A stretch of DNA of 64,000 nucleotides from Thalassovita gelatinovora (GTDB taxonomy: Bacteria; Pseudomonadota; Alphaproteobacteria; Rhodobacterales; Rhodobacteraceae). Both the position numbers and the translations under genes were made by a program. Where the stretch lies: the NCBI RefSeq assembly GCF_001458355.1, contig NZ_CYSA01000026.1:310001-374000 (forward strand), read 5' to 3'. The notes beneath the pieces are model-generated. The model did not search any database. It was not told the DNA's origin and saw only the letters and a program-made list of their open reading frames with translations. The first letter of the stretch is position 1. Every line of letters begins with the position of its first letter. This document shows, piece by piece, positions 1 to 7,149 of this stretch.

Positions 1-839
1 ACCACCGTCTTGTTGCCGTTCAGGAACACCCGGTGATGGATATGGGCATGGATCGCACGGGCCAGAACTTGGCTTTCCACGTCGCGGCCCAGAGACACGT
101 AATCGGACGGGCTTTGGGCATGGGTGACCCGCGCGGTATCCTGTTCGATGATCGGTCCCTCATCCAGATCCGCAGTCACGTAATGTGACGTCGCCCCGAT
201 CAGCTTCACCCCGCGTTCGAACGCCTGTTTATAGGGGTTTGCCCCCTTGAAGGACGGTAGGAACGAATGGTGGATATTGATGATCCGGCCCGACATTTTC
301 TTGCACATCTGATCCGACAGAACCTGCATATAGCGCGCCAGCACGATCAGTTCTGCACCGCTGTCTTCGACAATCGCCATCTGCTGCGCTTCGGCCTGCG
401 CCTTGTTTTCCTTGGTCACCTTGATGCAATGGAACGGAATGTCATGGTTCACCACCACTTTCTGATACTCCATGTGATTGGAAATCACCGCCACGATGTC
501 GATCGGCAGCGCTCCGATGCGCCAGCGATACAGCAGATCGTTCAGACAATGCCCGAACCGCGACACCATGATGACCACCTTCATCTTGTGGCTTTCGTCA
601 TGAAAGGCGTATTGCATCTCCAATGTGGTCGCGACATCGGCAAAGGCGTCTTCCAATTCGGGCAACAATTTACCCTGTTCGCTGCGAAAACTGACCCGCA
701 TGAAAAAATTCCCAGTCTCGGAATCATCGAATTGCGAACTGTCGGTCATGTTGCAACCGTTGTCGGACAGGAAATTGGCAATCGCGGCGACGATGCCGCG
801 GGTGGATTTGCATTTCACGGTCAGGGCGAAAGTGGTCAT
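1..839 (-). CDS. purU: Formyltetrahydrofolate deformylase (partial, C-terminus beyond left edge)
   Basis: Hydrolyses 10-formyltetrahydrofolate to formate and tetrahydrofolate in the cytoplasm, balancing the one-carbon pool and feeding formate to purine synthesis. Reading leftward from the ATG at 839 there are 279 codons without a stop. The protein opens MTTFALTVKCKSTRGIV, an ACT domain of about 80 residues, followed by a formyltransferase fold with the blocks NIHHSFLPSFKGANPY and GATSHYVT..DEGPIIEQD, which carry the catalytic Asn/His/Asp region of the family. The usual length is near 290 residues, so only the extreme C-terminus is missing. It is transcribed alone within the window, away from dadA across a 510-base spacer. 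Confidence 0.95.
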   Translation of the reverse strand, partial: MTTFALTVKCKSTRGIVAAIANFLSDNGCNMTDSSQFDDSETGNFFMRVSFRSEQGKLLPELEDAFADVATTLEMQYAFHDESHKMKVVIMVSRFGHCLNDLLYRWRIGALPIDIVAVISNHMEYQKVVVNHDIPFHCIKVTKENKAQAEAQQMAIVEDSGAELIVLARYMQVLSDQMCKKMSGRIINIHHSFLPSFKGANPYKQAFERGVKLIGATSHYVTADLDEGPIIEQDTARVTHAQSPSDYVSLGRDVESQVLARAIHAHIHHRVFLNGNKTV

Positions 840-950
840 TGGCGTCCTATCAGGTTCCGGCGCTGGGGCCGCTGTTTGGGGTCAACCTTCGTGGTAAAAG
901 GCACGGTCTGGCGCGGCAATCGCAGAAATGACCTTGTTCAGGCTGAAATG

Positions 951-971
951 CCGTTATTGCCCGAATAACGG
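951..971. other. Perfect 8-bp hairpin / palindrome in purU upstream region
   Basis: CCGTTATT and AATAACGG flank a 5-base loop. It lies about 110 bases upstream of the purU start. No T-run follows on either strand, so it is not a classical terminator. It could be an operator or an untranslated-leader hairpin. Confidence 0.4.
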
Positions 972-1144
972 GGTTCTGGACTTTCCGATCGGATACATCC
1001 GGCATTTTAAGGGGAATTTCCGTCACAAACGCGGCTTGCTCGGCAGGTGGCGGTCCCAAATCAGGGAACCGCTTGGATTTCACCGCAAAATCAGACTGAA
1101 AAGCAGTGGATGACGCGTATGACACCGGGGCGGTTTCCCGACGA

Positions 1145-1183
1145 CCGGTCCCCCGCTAAGGAGAGATCAAGAAGCGAGACCGG
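1145..1183. other. Interrupted stem-loop with Shine-Dalgarno-like loop
   Basis: CCGGTC (1145-1150) pairs with GACCGG (1178-1183) and CGCT (1154-1157) with AGCG (1173-1176). The 15-base loop contains AAGGAGAG. It lies some 170 bases upstream of the dadA-like start. It may be a leader structure or small RNA; the sequence alone does not decide. Confidence 0.35.
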
Positions 1184-1350
1184 CCGCAAGTCCCAGAACC
1201 GTCCGGGGTCACACGCGTAACATCCGTTGCTGCAGGTGAATTTTTGCAAATCACGTGCCAACCCCAAGCCACGGTGCGGGAATAATTTTCCACCATTTCG
1301 CAGCGGCGCTTTCCCGATTACTGTCGGCCCGGAATCGGAAAGGCTTTGAA

Positions 1351-2604
1351 ATGGCGCAACACTCCAAACGGGTGATCATTGTCGGGGCGGGCATCATCGG
1401 TGTCGCCGCGGCGGTCTGGCTGCAACGTGAAGGCCATCAGGTCGTGCTGGTCGATCGCGCCGGCCCGGCCGAAGGCGCTTCTTTCGGCAATGGCGGCGTG
1501 TTGGCCTCTTGTGCCATTGTCCCCGTCACCACGCCGGGCCTGTGGACAGAAGCACCGGGCATGGTGCTGAACCCGCAAAGCCCGCTGTTCCTGCGTTGGT
1601 CCTACCTGCCGCGAATGATGCCTTGGCTGCTGCGCTATCTTGGCCATGCCACCGATCGCGGCGTGCAACGCACCGCCAAGGCGCTGTATCCGATCATCGG
1701 TGACAGCCTGTCCGATCATCAAACCCTTGCCGCCGGGACCGGGGCGGAAAAATGGATCATCGGGTCGGATTATGTCTATCTCTACCCGTCCCGGCGCGCG
1801 TATCTGGCCGATCACTATGGCTGGAAAATCAAGCGCCAATTCGGGTTCGACCCGGTGGAATACGAAGGCGAAGCGCTGCGCGCCTATGATCCGTCTTTCG
1901 GGCAGGGCATCGGGTTCGGCGCGGCGCTGCCGGGGCATGGCCGGATCACCGATCCGGGCCAATATGTCAAAGACCTTGCCGCCCATGTGGTCGCACAGGG
2001 CGGGGAATTGCGCCGCGCCGATGTGTCCGGCCTGATCCGCGACGGCGACCGGGTGACCGGGGTGCAAACCGATGCCGGACCGCTGCACGGTGATGCGGTG
2101 CTGATCGCCACCGGTGCGTGGTCGGGGCCATTGGCGCGCGAACTGGGGCTGAATATACCGCTGGAAACCGAACGCGGCTATCATATTGAACTTTGGAACC
2201 CCTCGATCATGCCGAAAGCGCCGGTAATGATGACTTCGGGGTCTTTCGTGATCACCCCGATGGAAGGCCGGTTGCGGCTGGCTGGCATCGTGGAATTCGG
2301 CGGGTTGCAGGCGGGACCGTCGCGGGCCCCGTTCAATCTGTTGAGAAAACATCTGAAAACGGCGATGCCCGACCTGCGCTGGGACCAAGCCACCGAATGG
2401 ATGGGCCACCGTCCGACGCTGACAGATTCAGTGCCGGTGATCGGCGCGGTGCCGGGCTGGTCCGGTGCCTATCTGGGCTTTGGCCATCATCATGTCGGGC
2501 TGACCGGCGGGGCGAAGACCGGGCAATTGCTGGCGCAGATGATCACCGGAAAACACCCCAATATCGATATGGCCCCTTATGATCCGGGCCGGTTTGCGGG
2601 CTGA
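1351..2604 (+). CDS. D-amino-acid dehydrogenase-like FAD oxidoreductase
   Basis: A DadA-type (DAO superfamily, COG0665) flavoprotein of 417 residues that probably oxidises a D-amino acid or related secondary amine at the inner membrane face and passes electrons to the quinone pool. The N-terminus carries the FAD-binding Rossmann motif [13 protein letters not shown] about 10 residues in, followed by an acidic strand end (VLVDR) and the substrate-domain block [12 protein letters not shown] typical of DadA. The C-terminus has [19 protein letters not shown], the usual closing FAD contact. I chose the ATG at 1351 because GGAAAGG precedes it; an in-frame GTG at 1255 would add an unrelated tail. The 3' end overlaps the convergent truA by 28 bases. 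The exact substrate is not determined. Confidence 0.82.
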   Translation: MAQHSKRVIIVGAGIIGVAAAVWLQREGHQVVLVDRAGPAEGASFGNGGVLASCAIVPVTTPGLWTEAPGMVLNPQSPLFLRWSYLPRMMPWLLRYLGHATDRGVQRTAKALYPIIGDSLSDHQTLAAGTGAEKWIIGSDYVYLYPSRRAYLADHYGWKIKRQFGFDPVEYEGEALRAYDPSFGQGIGFGAALPGHGRITDPGQYVKDLAAHVVAQGGELRRADVSGLIRDGDRVTGVQTDAGPLHGDAVLIATGAWSGPLARELGLNIPLETERGYHIELWNPSIMPKAPVMMTSGSFVITPMEGRLRLAGIVEFGGLQAGPSRAPFNLLRKHLKTAMPDLRWDQATEWMGHRPTLTDSVPVIGAVPGWSGAYLGFGHHHVGLTGGAKTGQLLAQMITGKHPNIDMAPYDPGRFAG

Positions 2605-3371
2605 TCCGCGAACGGGTCGTCCGGATAACCGACCCCGGCCAGATACAGCCCCTGCGGCGGACAGACCGGCCCGCAGGCGGCGCGGGTGCGCGCCGCCAAG
2701 GCGTCGCGCACATCCTCGGGGGTCCAGGACCCGGTGCCGACCCGTTCCAGCGTGCCGACAAAACTACGCACCTGATTGTGCAGGAAGGACCGGGCGCGCA
2801 GGAAAAACCGCAATTCGGGGCCGGACCAGCCTTCGACTTCGGTGATGCTCAACTCGTCCAGCGTTTTGACCGGGCTTGCAGCCTGACAGATGGTGGACCG
2901 GAACGTGGTGAAATCATGCTTGCCGATCAGGTATTGCGCTGCCTGCCGCATCGGTTCGGGGTCTAACTGCTGCGGCACCTGCCAGACCAGCCCGGCATCA
3001 TGGGTGGCCGGGGCCCGCCGCATCAGCAACCGGAACACATAGCGCCGTTCGCGCGCCGAAAACCGTGCATGCCAATCGTCCCCGACCCGCGCCGCGGCCC
3101 GGATCGCCACCGGCTGCGGTTTGAGATGGTAATTCAGCGCCTGCGACAGCCGGAACGGGTCCCAATCCTTTTCCAGATCGCAATGCGCCACTTGCGCAAT
3201 CGCATGCACCCCGGCATCGGTCCGTCCGGCCGCTGCGATATTGTGCGGCCCCGGTTCCAGCCGCGCCAGCGCGGCCTCGATCGCGCCTTGAACCGAAGGC
3301 TGATCGGTTTGGCGCTGCCAGCCGACGAAAGGGGCACCGTGATATTCGATATGAAGGGCAAATCTGGGCAT
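2577..3371 (-). CDS. truA: tRNA pseudouridine(38-40) synthase
   Basis: Converts uridines 38-40 of the tRNA anticodon stem-loop to pseudouridine. The 264-residue product has family-standard length, begins [21 protein letters not shown] and carries the catalytic block [14 protein letters not shown], whose Asp is the nucleophile, plus the C-terminal [19 protein letters not shown] region. The start at 3371 is the only one giving the conserved N-terminus; a longer frame running upstream overlaps the real ycjX gene and is spurious. The 3' end overlaps the dadA-like gene by 28 bases, tail to tail. Confidence 0.95.
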   Translation of the reverse strand: MPRFALHIEYHGAPFVGWQRQTDQPSVQGAIEAALARLEPGPHNIAAAGRTDAGVHAIAQVAHCDLEKDWDPFRLSQALNYHLKPQPVAIRAAARVGDDWHARFSARERRYVFRLLMRRAPATHDAGLVWQVPQQLDPEPMRQAAQYLIGKHDFTTFRSTICQAASPVKTLDELSITEVEGWSGPELRFFLRARSFLHNQVRSFVGTLERVGTGSWTPEDVRDALAARTRAACGPVCPPQGLYLAGVGYPDDPFADQPANRPGS

Positions 3372-3420
3372 GGCGCGCCCATAAAGCAAATTTGCGCATT
3401 TGGGAAGCGGCGGGAATTTT

Positions 3421-3443
3421 CGAGTATTTTTGCCAAGAAGAAA
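3421..3443 (+). repeat. Copy of a dispersed intergenic motif TATTTTTG-NNN-AGAAGAA
   Basis: Reads GAGTATTTTTGCCAAGAAGAA in the spacer between truA and ycjX. A second copy with the same spacing follows a hairpin at about 6409-6430. Here no strong hairpin precedes it. Confidence 0.45.
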
Positions 3444-3497
3444 CACAAGTGGTTTTACCCGGCCCGGCCTGTGCTTATGTTGGGCACGAGGCGCGAC

Positions 3498-4928
3498 ATG
3501 AAAGGCGGACCCTTGGTCATCAGCACATTGGCAGACGGTCTGACCCGGCAGATCGAGGCGGTCAGCGACACCCTGTCTGAAACCCTGTTCGAACCGGTGA
3601 TCCGGCTCGGCGTGACCGGCTTGGCGCGGTCGGGCAAGACGGTGTTCATCACGTCGCTGATTGCCAACCTGATGGATCGCGGCCGGATGCCGCAACTGGT
3701 CGCCGCCGCCGATGGCCGGATCGAAGCGGCCTTTTTGCAGCCGCAGCCCGACGACACCGTGCCCCGGTTCGAATTTGAAACCCATCTGGCGGCGCTGACC
3801 GGGCCGGACCCGCATTGGCCCGAAAGTACCCGCACGATTTCCGAATTGCGGTTGTCGCTGCGGGTGCGGCCCAAGGGGTTGCTGTCGGGATTGCAGGGGC
3901 CGCGCACGGTGCATCTCGATATCGTTGATTATCCCGGCGAATGGCTGCTTGATCTTGGGCTGCTGGACAAAAGTTACGCGGAGTGGTCCGACAGCATGCT
4001 GGCGCGGATCGCCGGGCGCGCTTCGGCGCAGGACTATCTTGGCGCGCTGGGCGGGGTCGATGGCGCCGCCAGCCATGACGAGGGCCAAGCACAGCGCTTG
4101 GCCCAAAGCTATACCGACTATCTGCAAAAGGCCCGGATCGAAGGCTTTTCCGACTGCACCCCGGGGCGGTTCCTGTTGCCCGGCGATCTGGCCGGGTCGC
4201 CGGTTTTGACCTTTGCACCGCTGCCGGCGCTGGCAGCGGCACCGCGCGGATCGCTATACCGCGAAATGCAGCGCCGGTTCGACGCCTATAAATCGCAGGT
4301 GGTCAAACCGTTCTTTCGGGATCATTTCGCCCGGATCGACCGTCAGGTGGTTCTGGTCGATGCGTTGGGCGCGATCCATTCCGGCCCCCGCGCGGTCGAG
4401 GATTTGCGCCTTGCCATGGCCGACATCCTGTCGGCGTTCCGGCCCGGACGGACGGCGTTTCTGGCCCGGCTGCTGGGGGCCAAGCGGGTGGAAAAGATCC
4501 TGTTTGCCGCCACCAAATCCGACCATCTGCATCATTCGCAACATGCCCGCCTGACCGCGATCATGGACGCGCTGCTGCGCGATGCGCGCACACGTGCCGA
4601 TTTCGCCGGGGCGGATACCCAGGCCTTGGCGCTGGCATCGCTGCGCGCCACTACCGAAGACACCCTGACCCATGACGGCCGTCAGATCGATTGCGTGCGC
4701 GGCCGGTTGCTCGATACCGGCAAACGCGCCGCGTTTTATCCCGGCGATCTGCCGACGGACCCGGCGCAATTGCTGTCGCCTGCGCGCAAAGGCGCGGCAA
4801 GCTGGCTTGAAGCCGATTACGAGGTGATGAATTTCGCCCCTGCCGCATTGATCCTGAAACCGGGCGAAGGCCCGCCGCATATCCGGCTTGACCGGGCGGC
4901 GCAGTTCCTGATCGGGGACCGGTTATGA
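3498..4928 (+). CDS. ycjX: YcjX-like GTP-binding protein (DUF463)
   Basis: Predicted P-loop NTPase of the YcjX family, a stress-associated protein of incompletely known role that usually travels with YcjF. The 476-residue product has a Walker A motif GLARSGKT at residues 41-48 and a switch-like [10 protein letters not shown] further on. The sequence stays alignable to the family through the C-terminal [11 protein letters not shown] region. I chose the ATG at 3498, preceded by a GAGG, because longer in-frame starts lie inside truA on the other strand. The last four bases (ATGA) overlap the start of the next gene, so translation is probably coupled to a GNAT protein and YcjF in one operon. Confidence 0.9.
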   Translation: MKGGPLVISTLADGLTRQIEAVSDTLSETLFEPVIRLGVTGLARSGKTVFITSLIANLMDRGRMPQLVAAADGRIEAAFLQPQPDDTVPRFEFETHLAALTGPDPHWPESTRTISELRLSLRVRPKGLLSGLQGPRTVHLDIVDYPGEWLLDLGLLDKSYAEWSDSMLARIAGRASAQDYLGALGGVDGAASHDEGQAQRLAQSYTDYLQKARIEGFSDCTPGRFLLPGDLAGSPVLTFAPLPALAAAPRGSLYREMQRRFDAYKSQVVKPFFRDHFARIDRQVVLVDALGAIHSGPRAVEDLRLAMADILSAFRPGRTAFLARLLGAKRVEKILFAATKSDHLHHSQHARLTAIMDALLRDARTRADFAGADTQALALASLRATTEDTLTHDGRQIDCVRGRLLDTGKRAAFYPGDLPTDPAQLLSPARKGAASWLEADYEVMNFAPAALILKPGEGPPHIRLDRAAQFLIGDRL

Positions 4929-5374
4929 CCGTGGCGCTGCGCGCTGCCGGGCCGCTGGATGCAGGGCAGGTAGGGGCGATCCTGCACCGGGTCAACAGCC
5001 TCACCGATTGGCTGCCCGATCTGTATTCGGGGGCCGAAACCATCGGGTATTGCGGCACGATGATCGACCGCGGCTGGGTCACGGTGGCCGAACGCGCCGG
5101 GCGCGTCATCGGCTTTCTGGCCCGTGACGGGGCGGAGATCTGCGCGCTTTACCTGCATCCCGATCACAGCGGGCAAGGCATCGGCAAGATGCTGCTGGAC
5201 CGGGCCAAGAGCCAAAGCGACCGGCTGTGGCTTTGGGTGTTTCAGGCCAATACCGGCGCCCGGCGATTTTATGCCCGTGAAGGTTTCGTTGAAACCGACC
5301 GCAGCGATGGTGCGCGCAACGATGAAACCCTGCCCGATCTGCAAATGACCTGGCGCAAGGAGACCGCGCAATGA
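4925..5374 (+). CDS. GNAT family N-acetyltransferase
   Basis: A 149-residue acetyl-CoA-dependent N-acetyltransferase of unknown substrate. The acetyl-CoA binding motif A appears as CALYLHPDHSGQGIGKMLL (Q/R-x-x-G-x-G/A form), followed by motif B features NTGARRFYAREGFVE. It is sandwiched between ycjX and ycjF with 4-base overlaps on both sides, so it is the middle gene of a three-gene operon. The context suggests a role linked to the YcjX/YcjF module, but this is inference. Confidence 0.85.
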   Translation: MTVALRAAGPLDAGQVGAILHRVNSLTDWLPDLYSGAETIGYCGTMIDRGWVTVAERAGRVIGFLARDGAEICALYLHPDHSGQGIGKMLLDRAKSQSDRLWLWVFQANTGARRFYAREGFVETDRSDGARNDETLPDLQMTWRKETAQ

Positions 5375-6357
5375 CCAAGGGACCAATCCTGATCGATCTG
5401 GAACATGCCCCCGACGCGCCGGGGCCTGACACCGCCCCGCCGGTGACCGACGCGGGCCTGCCGCAAACGGCGGCGATGCAATCGGCAATCGCGGTGGCGG
5501 GGCGGCGGCCGTCCCGGCTGGGCCGCTGGATCTGGGGGCTGGCATTGGCGTTCATCGGCGCTGTGGTGTCGGTGGCGGCGTGGGATTTCGTGACCGGGCT
5601 GGTCGCGCGGTCGCCGCTGCTGGGCATGGCGGTGGCGATTTTGGGGATTGCGCTGCTGTTGGCGGTTGGAATCGCGGTGATCCGTGAATTGGCGGCGTTT
5701 TCGCGGCTGTCACGGATCGACGGGCTGCACAAGCGCGCCAGCGAGGCGCTGGCAGAAGAGGATCTGGCCAAGGCGCGGCAGGTCAGCGACGGTGTGTTGC
5801 GGCTGTATCGGGATCGTCCCGAACTGGGCTGGGCGCGCGACCGGTTCGCCCAGCGGCAGGGGGAACAATTCGACGCCTCGGCGCTGCTGGACCTGACCGA
5901 AGCGGAAGTGCTGGCACCGCTGGACAAGGCCGCGCAGGCCGAGGTGCAGGCGGCGGCGCGGCAGGTGGCGACGGTGACCGCACTGGTGCCGCTGGCCCTG
6001 GCCGATGTGGCGGCGGCGCTGACCTCTAATCTGCGAATGATCCGCCGGGTGGCCGAAATCTATGGCGGCCGGTCGGGCACTTTGGGCAGTTGGCGGCTGA
6101 TGCGGGCGGTGATGGCGCATCTGGTGGCCACCGGCGCGGTGGCGATGGGCGACGACATGCTGGGATCGCTGGCCGGGGGCGGGATATTGTCGAAACTGTC
6201 GCGCCGGTTCGGCGAAGGCGTGGTCAACGGCGCGCTGACCGCCCGGGTTGGGGTCGCCGCGATGGAAGTGTGCCGACCGTTGCCGTTTTCACGGCAGAAA
6301 CGGCCCAGCGTGTCAGCGATCGTGTCGGGGGCTTTGTCGGGGTTGTTTGCCAAATAG
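5371..6357 (+). CDS. ycjF: YcjF-like membrane protein (TIGR01620 / DUF697)
   Basis: A 328-residue inner-membrane protein of the YcjF family that normally sits beside YcjX. Two adjacent hydrophobic segments appear at about residues 50-70 and 80-105 (LGRWIWGLALAFIGAVVSVA, then LLGMAVAILGIALLLAVG). A helical, charged cytoplasmic region follows, then the DUF697 part with LMRAVMAHLVATGAVAMGDD and a glycine-rich GSLAGGGILSKLSRRFGEGV. It starts by ATGA overlap with the GNAT gene. A hairpin pair follows the stop immediately and probably ends the operon. Function is inferred only from family and context. Confidence 0.88.
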   Translation: MTKGPILIDLEHAPDAPGPDTAPPVTDAGLPQTAAMQSAIAVAGRRPSRLGRWIWGLALAFIGAVVSVAAWDFVTGLVARSPLLGMAVAILGIALLLAVGIAVIRELAAFSRLSRIDGLHKRASEALAEEDLAKARQVSDGVLRLYRDRPELGWARDRFAQRQGEQFDASALLDLTEAEVLAPLDKAAQAEVQAAARQVATVTALVPLALADVAAALTSNLRMIRRVAEIYGGRSGTLGSWRLMRAVMAHLVATGAVAMGDDMLGSLAGGGILSKLSRRFGEGVVNGALTARVGVAAMEVCRPLPFSRQKRPSVSAIVSGALSGLFAK

Positions 6358-6430
6358 GGGGCGCTGCCCCCATCGTTGAAAATCTTCTATTTTCAACGAT
6401 TCCCCCGGGATATTTTTGAACAGAAGAAGC
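6357..6430 (+). terminator. Double hairpin plus dispersed motif after ycjF
   Basis: GGGGGC/GCCCCC (6357-6371) is followed by a perfect 12-bp stem ATCGTTGAAAAT/ATTTTCAACGAT with a 5-base loop (6372-6400). Then comes TCCCCCGGGATATTTTTG, ending in AGAAGAA. The T-run makes it a plausible rho-independent end for the ycjX operon. The distal TATTTTTG-NNN-AGAAGAA part recurs at 3421-3443. Confidence 0.6.
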
Positions 6431-6450
6431 GGTCTTGCGGCGTTAAGCAC

Positions 6451-6463
6451 GGGGGGGGGGGGG
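6451..6463. repeat. Homopolymer run of 13 G
   Basis: Thirteen consecutive G on the + strand, in the spacer downstream of both ycjF and the truncated haemoglobin gene. It may be a slippage-prone tract or an assembly weak point. It does not lie in a coding frame or an evident promoter. Confidence 0.7.
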
Positions 6464-6483
6464 CAGCCGCGGTTCGGGCGGGG

Positions 6484-6891
6484 TTAGCGCAGGATCGGCA
6501 CCCCGCCGGGGCCTTGCATCTTTTCCACCACGGCGGCGCGCAGGCTGCGCCCGATCTTGTGGGCCATTGCCGACCAGGACGCGGCCTGATCTGGGCGCAG
6601 TTCGGTCCGCAGGGTCAGGTCGAACAGGGCCAGCCAGATTTCGAACATGCCGGGGCGGACATTGCCCGCGTCGCGGTGAACCTGCACCGGATTGCCGTCA
6701 TAGCCGCGTTCATGCAGGATGGCATTGGCCCAGAACCGCACGATTTTATCCTCATGGTCGGGCCAGTCGGTCACATGGGCGGCAAAGACCGGGCCCAGAC
6801 CGGGATGCTGGCGCACCAGCGCGTAGAAGCTTGTCACCACCCGTTCGATGTCATCGCGGGTTACGTCAAAACGCGGGGGAAGGGCTGTCAT
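6484..6891 (-). CDS. Group III truncated haemoglobin
   Basis: A 135-residue single-domain globin of truncated group III (trHbP) that binds haem and probably oxygen, NO or peroxide in the cytoplasm. Features are the N-terminal FDVTRDDIERVVTSFYALVRQHPGLGPVFAAHV block, the W-D/H-E pattern TDWPDHEDKIVRFW, and the proximal-His region NPVQVHRD. I chose the ATG at 6891 (MTALPPRF) rather than an upstream in-frame ATG because it gives the family length. It stands alone, divergent from ileS across about 260 bases. Its physiological ligand cannot be read from sequence. Confidence 0.88.
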   Translation of the reverse strand: MTALPPRFDVTRDDIERVVTSFYALVRQHPGLGPVFAAHVTDWPDHEDKIVRFWANAILHERGYDGNPVQVHRDAGNVRPGMFEIWLALFDLTLRTELRPDQAASWSAMAHKIGRSLRAAVVEKMQGPGGVPILR

Positions 6892-7149
6892 CGTCAATAC
6901 TCCTGACTTCGGGCCGAGTTTAGCGCGAAGCTGCGGGGCTGCGAAAGGGGCCAAAGCGCCGCGTTTGCCGCCACTGGACGCTGCCCGCGCAGCGGCCTAT
7001 AAAGCCGGTCATGAGGCAGAATATGGCCATTATCATTCGAATTATTTGCCCGGCGCTCTGATCTGAGACGAGCCGCCGGGACAAGGCGTATGGCATCCCG
7101 CGCCGCCCCTGAACCCTGACAGACGACTATATCCTGAAGGACGCCCGCA

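Larger units (their letters stand above)
840..1350. other. Gene-free divergent spacer between purU and dadA-like gene
   Basis: About 510 bases with no convincing gene. The short open frames here lack family resemblance and good ribosome sites. The spacer holds two stable hairpins, described separately (951-971 and 1145-1183), and must contain the promoters of both flanking genes. I could not match either structure to a known riboswitch. Confidence 0.5.

Noticed and set aside
850-1125. 91-codon minus-strand open frame upstream of purU
   Set aside because: No ribosome site, no family resemblance, and it would sit over the purU upstream region.
3372-4127. Upstream extension of the truA reading frame
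   Set aside because: It runs antisense through the 5' part of ycjX. Conserved TruA sequence starts only at 3371.
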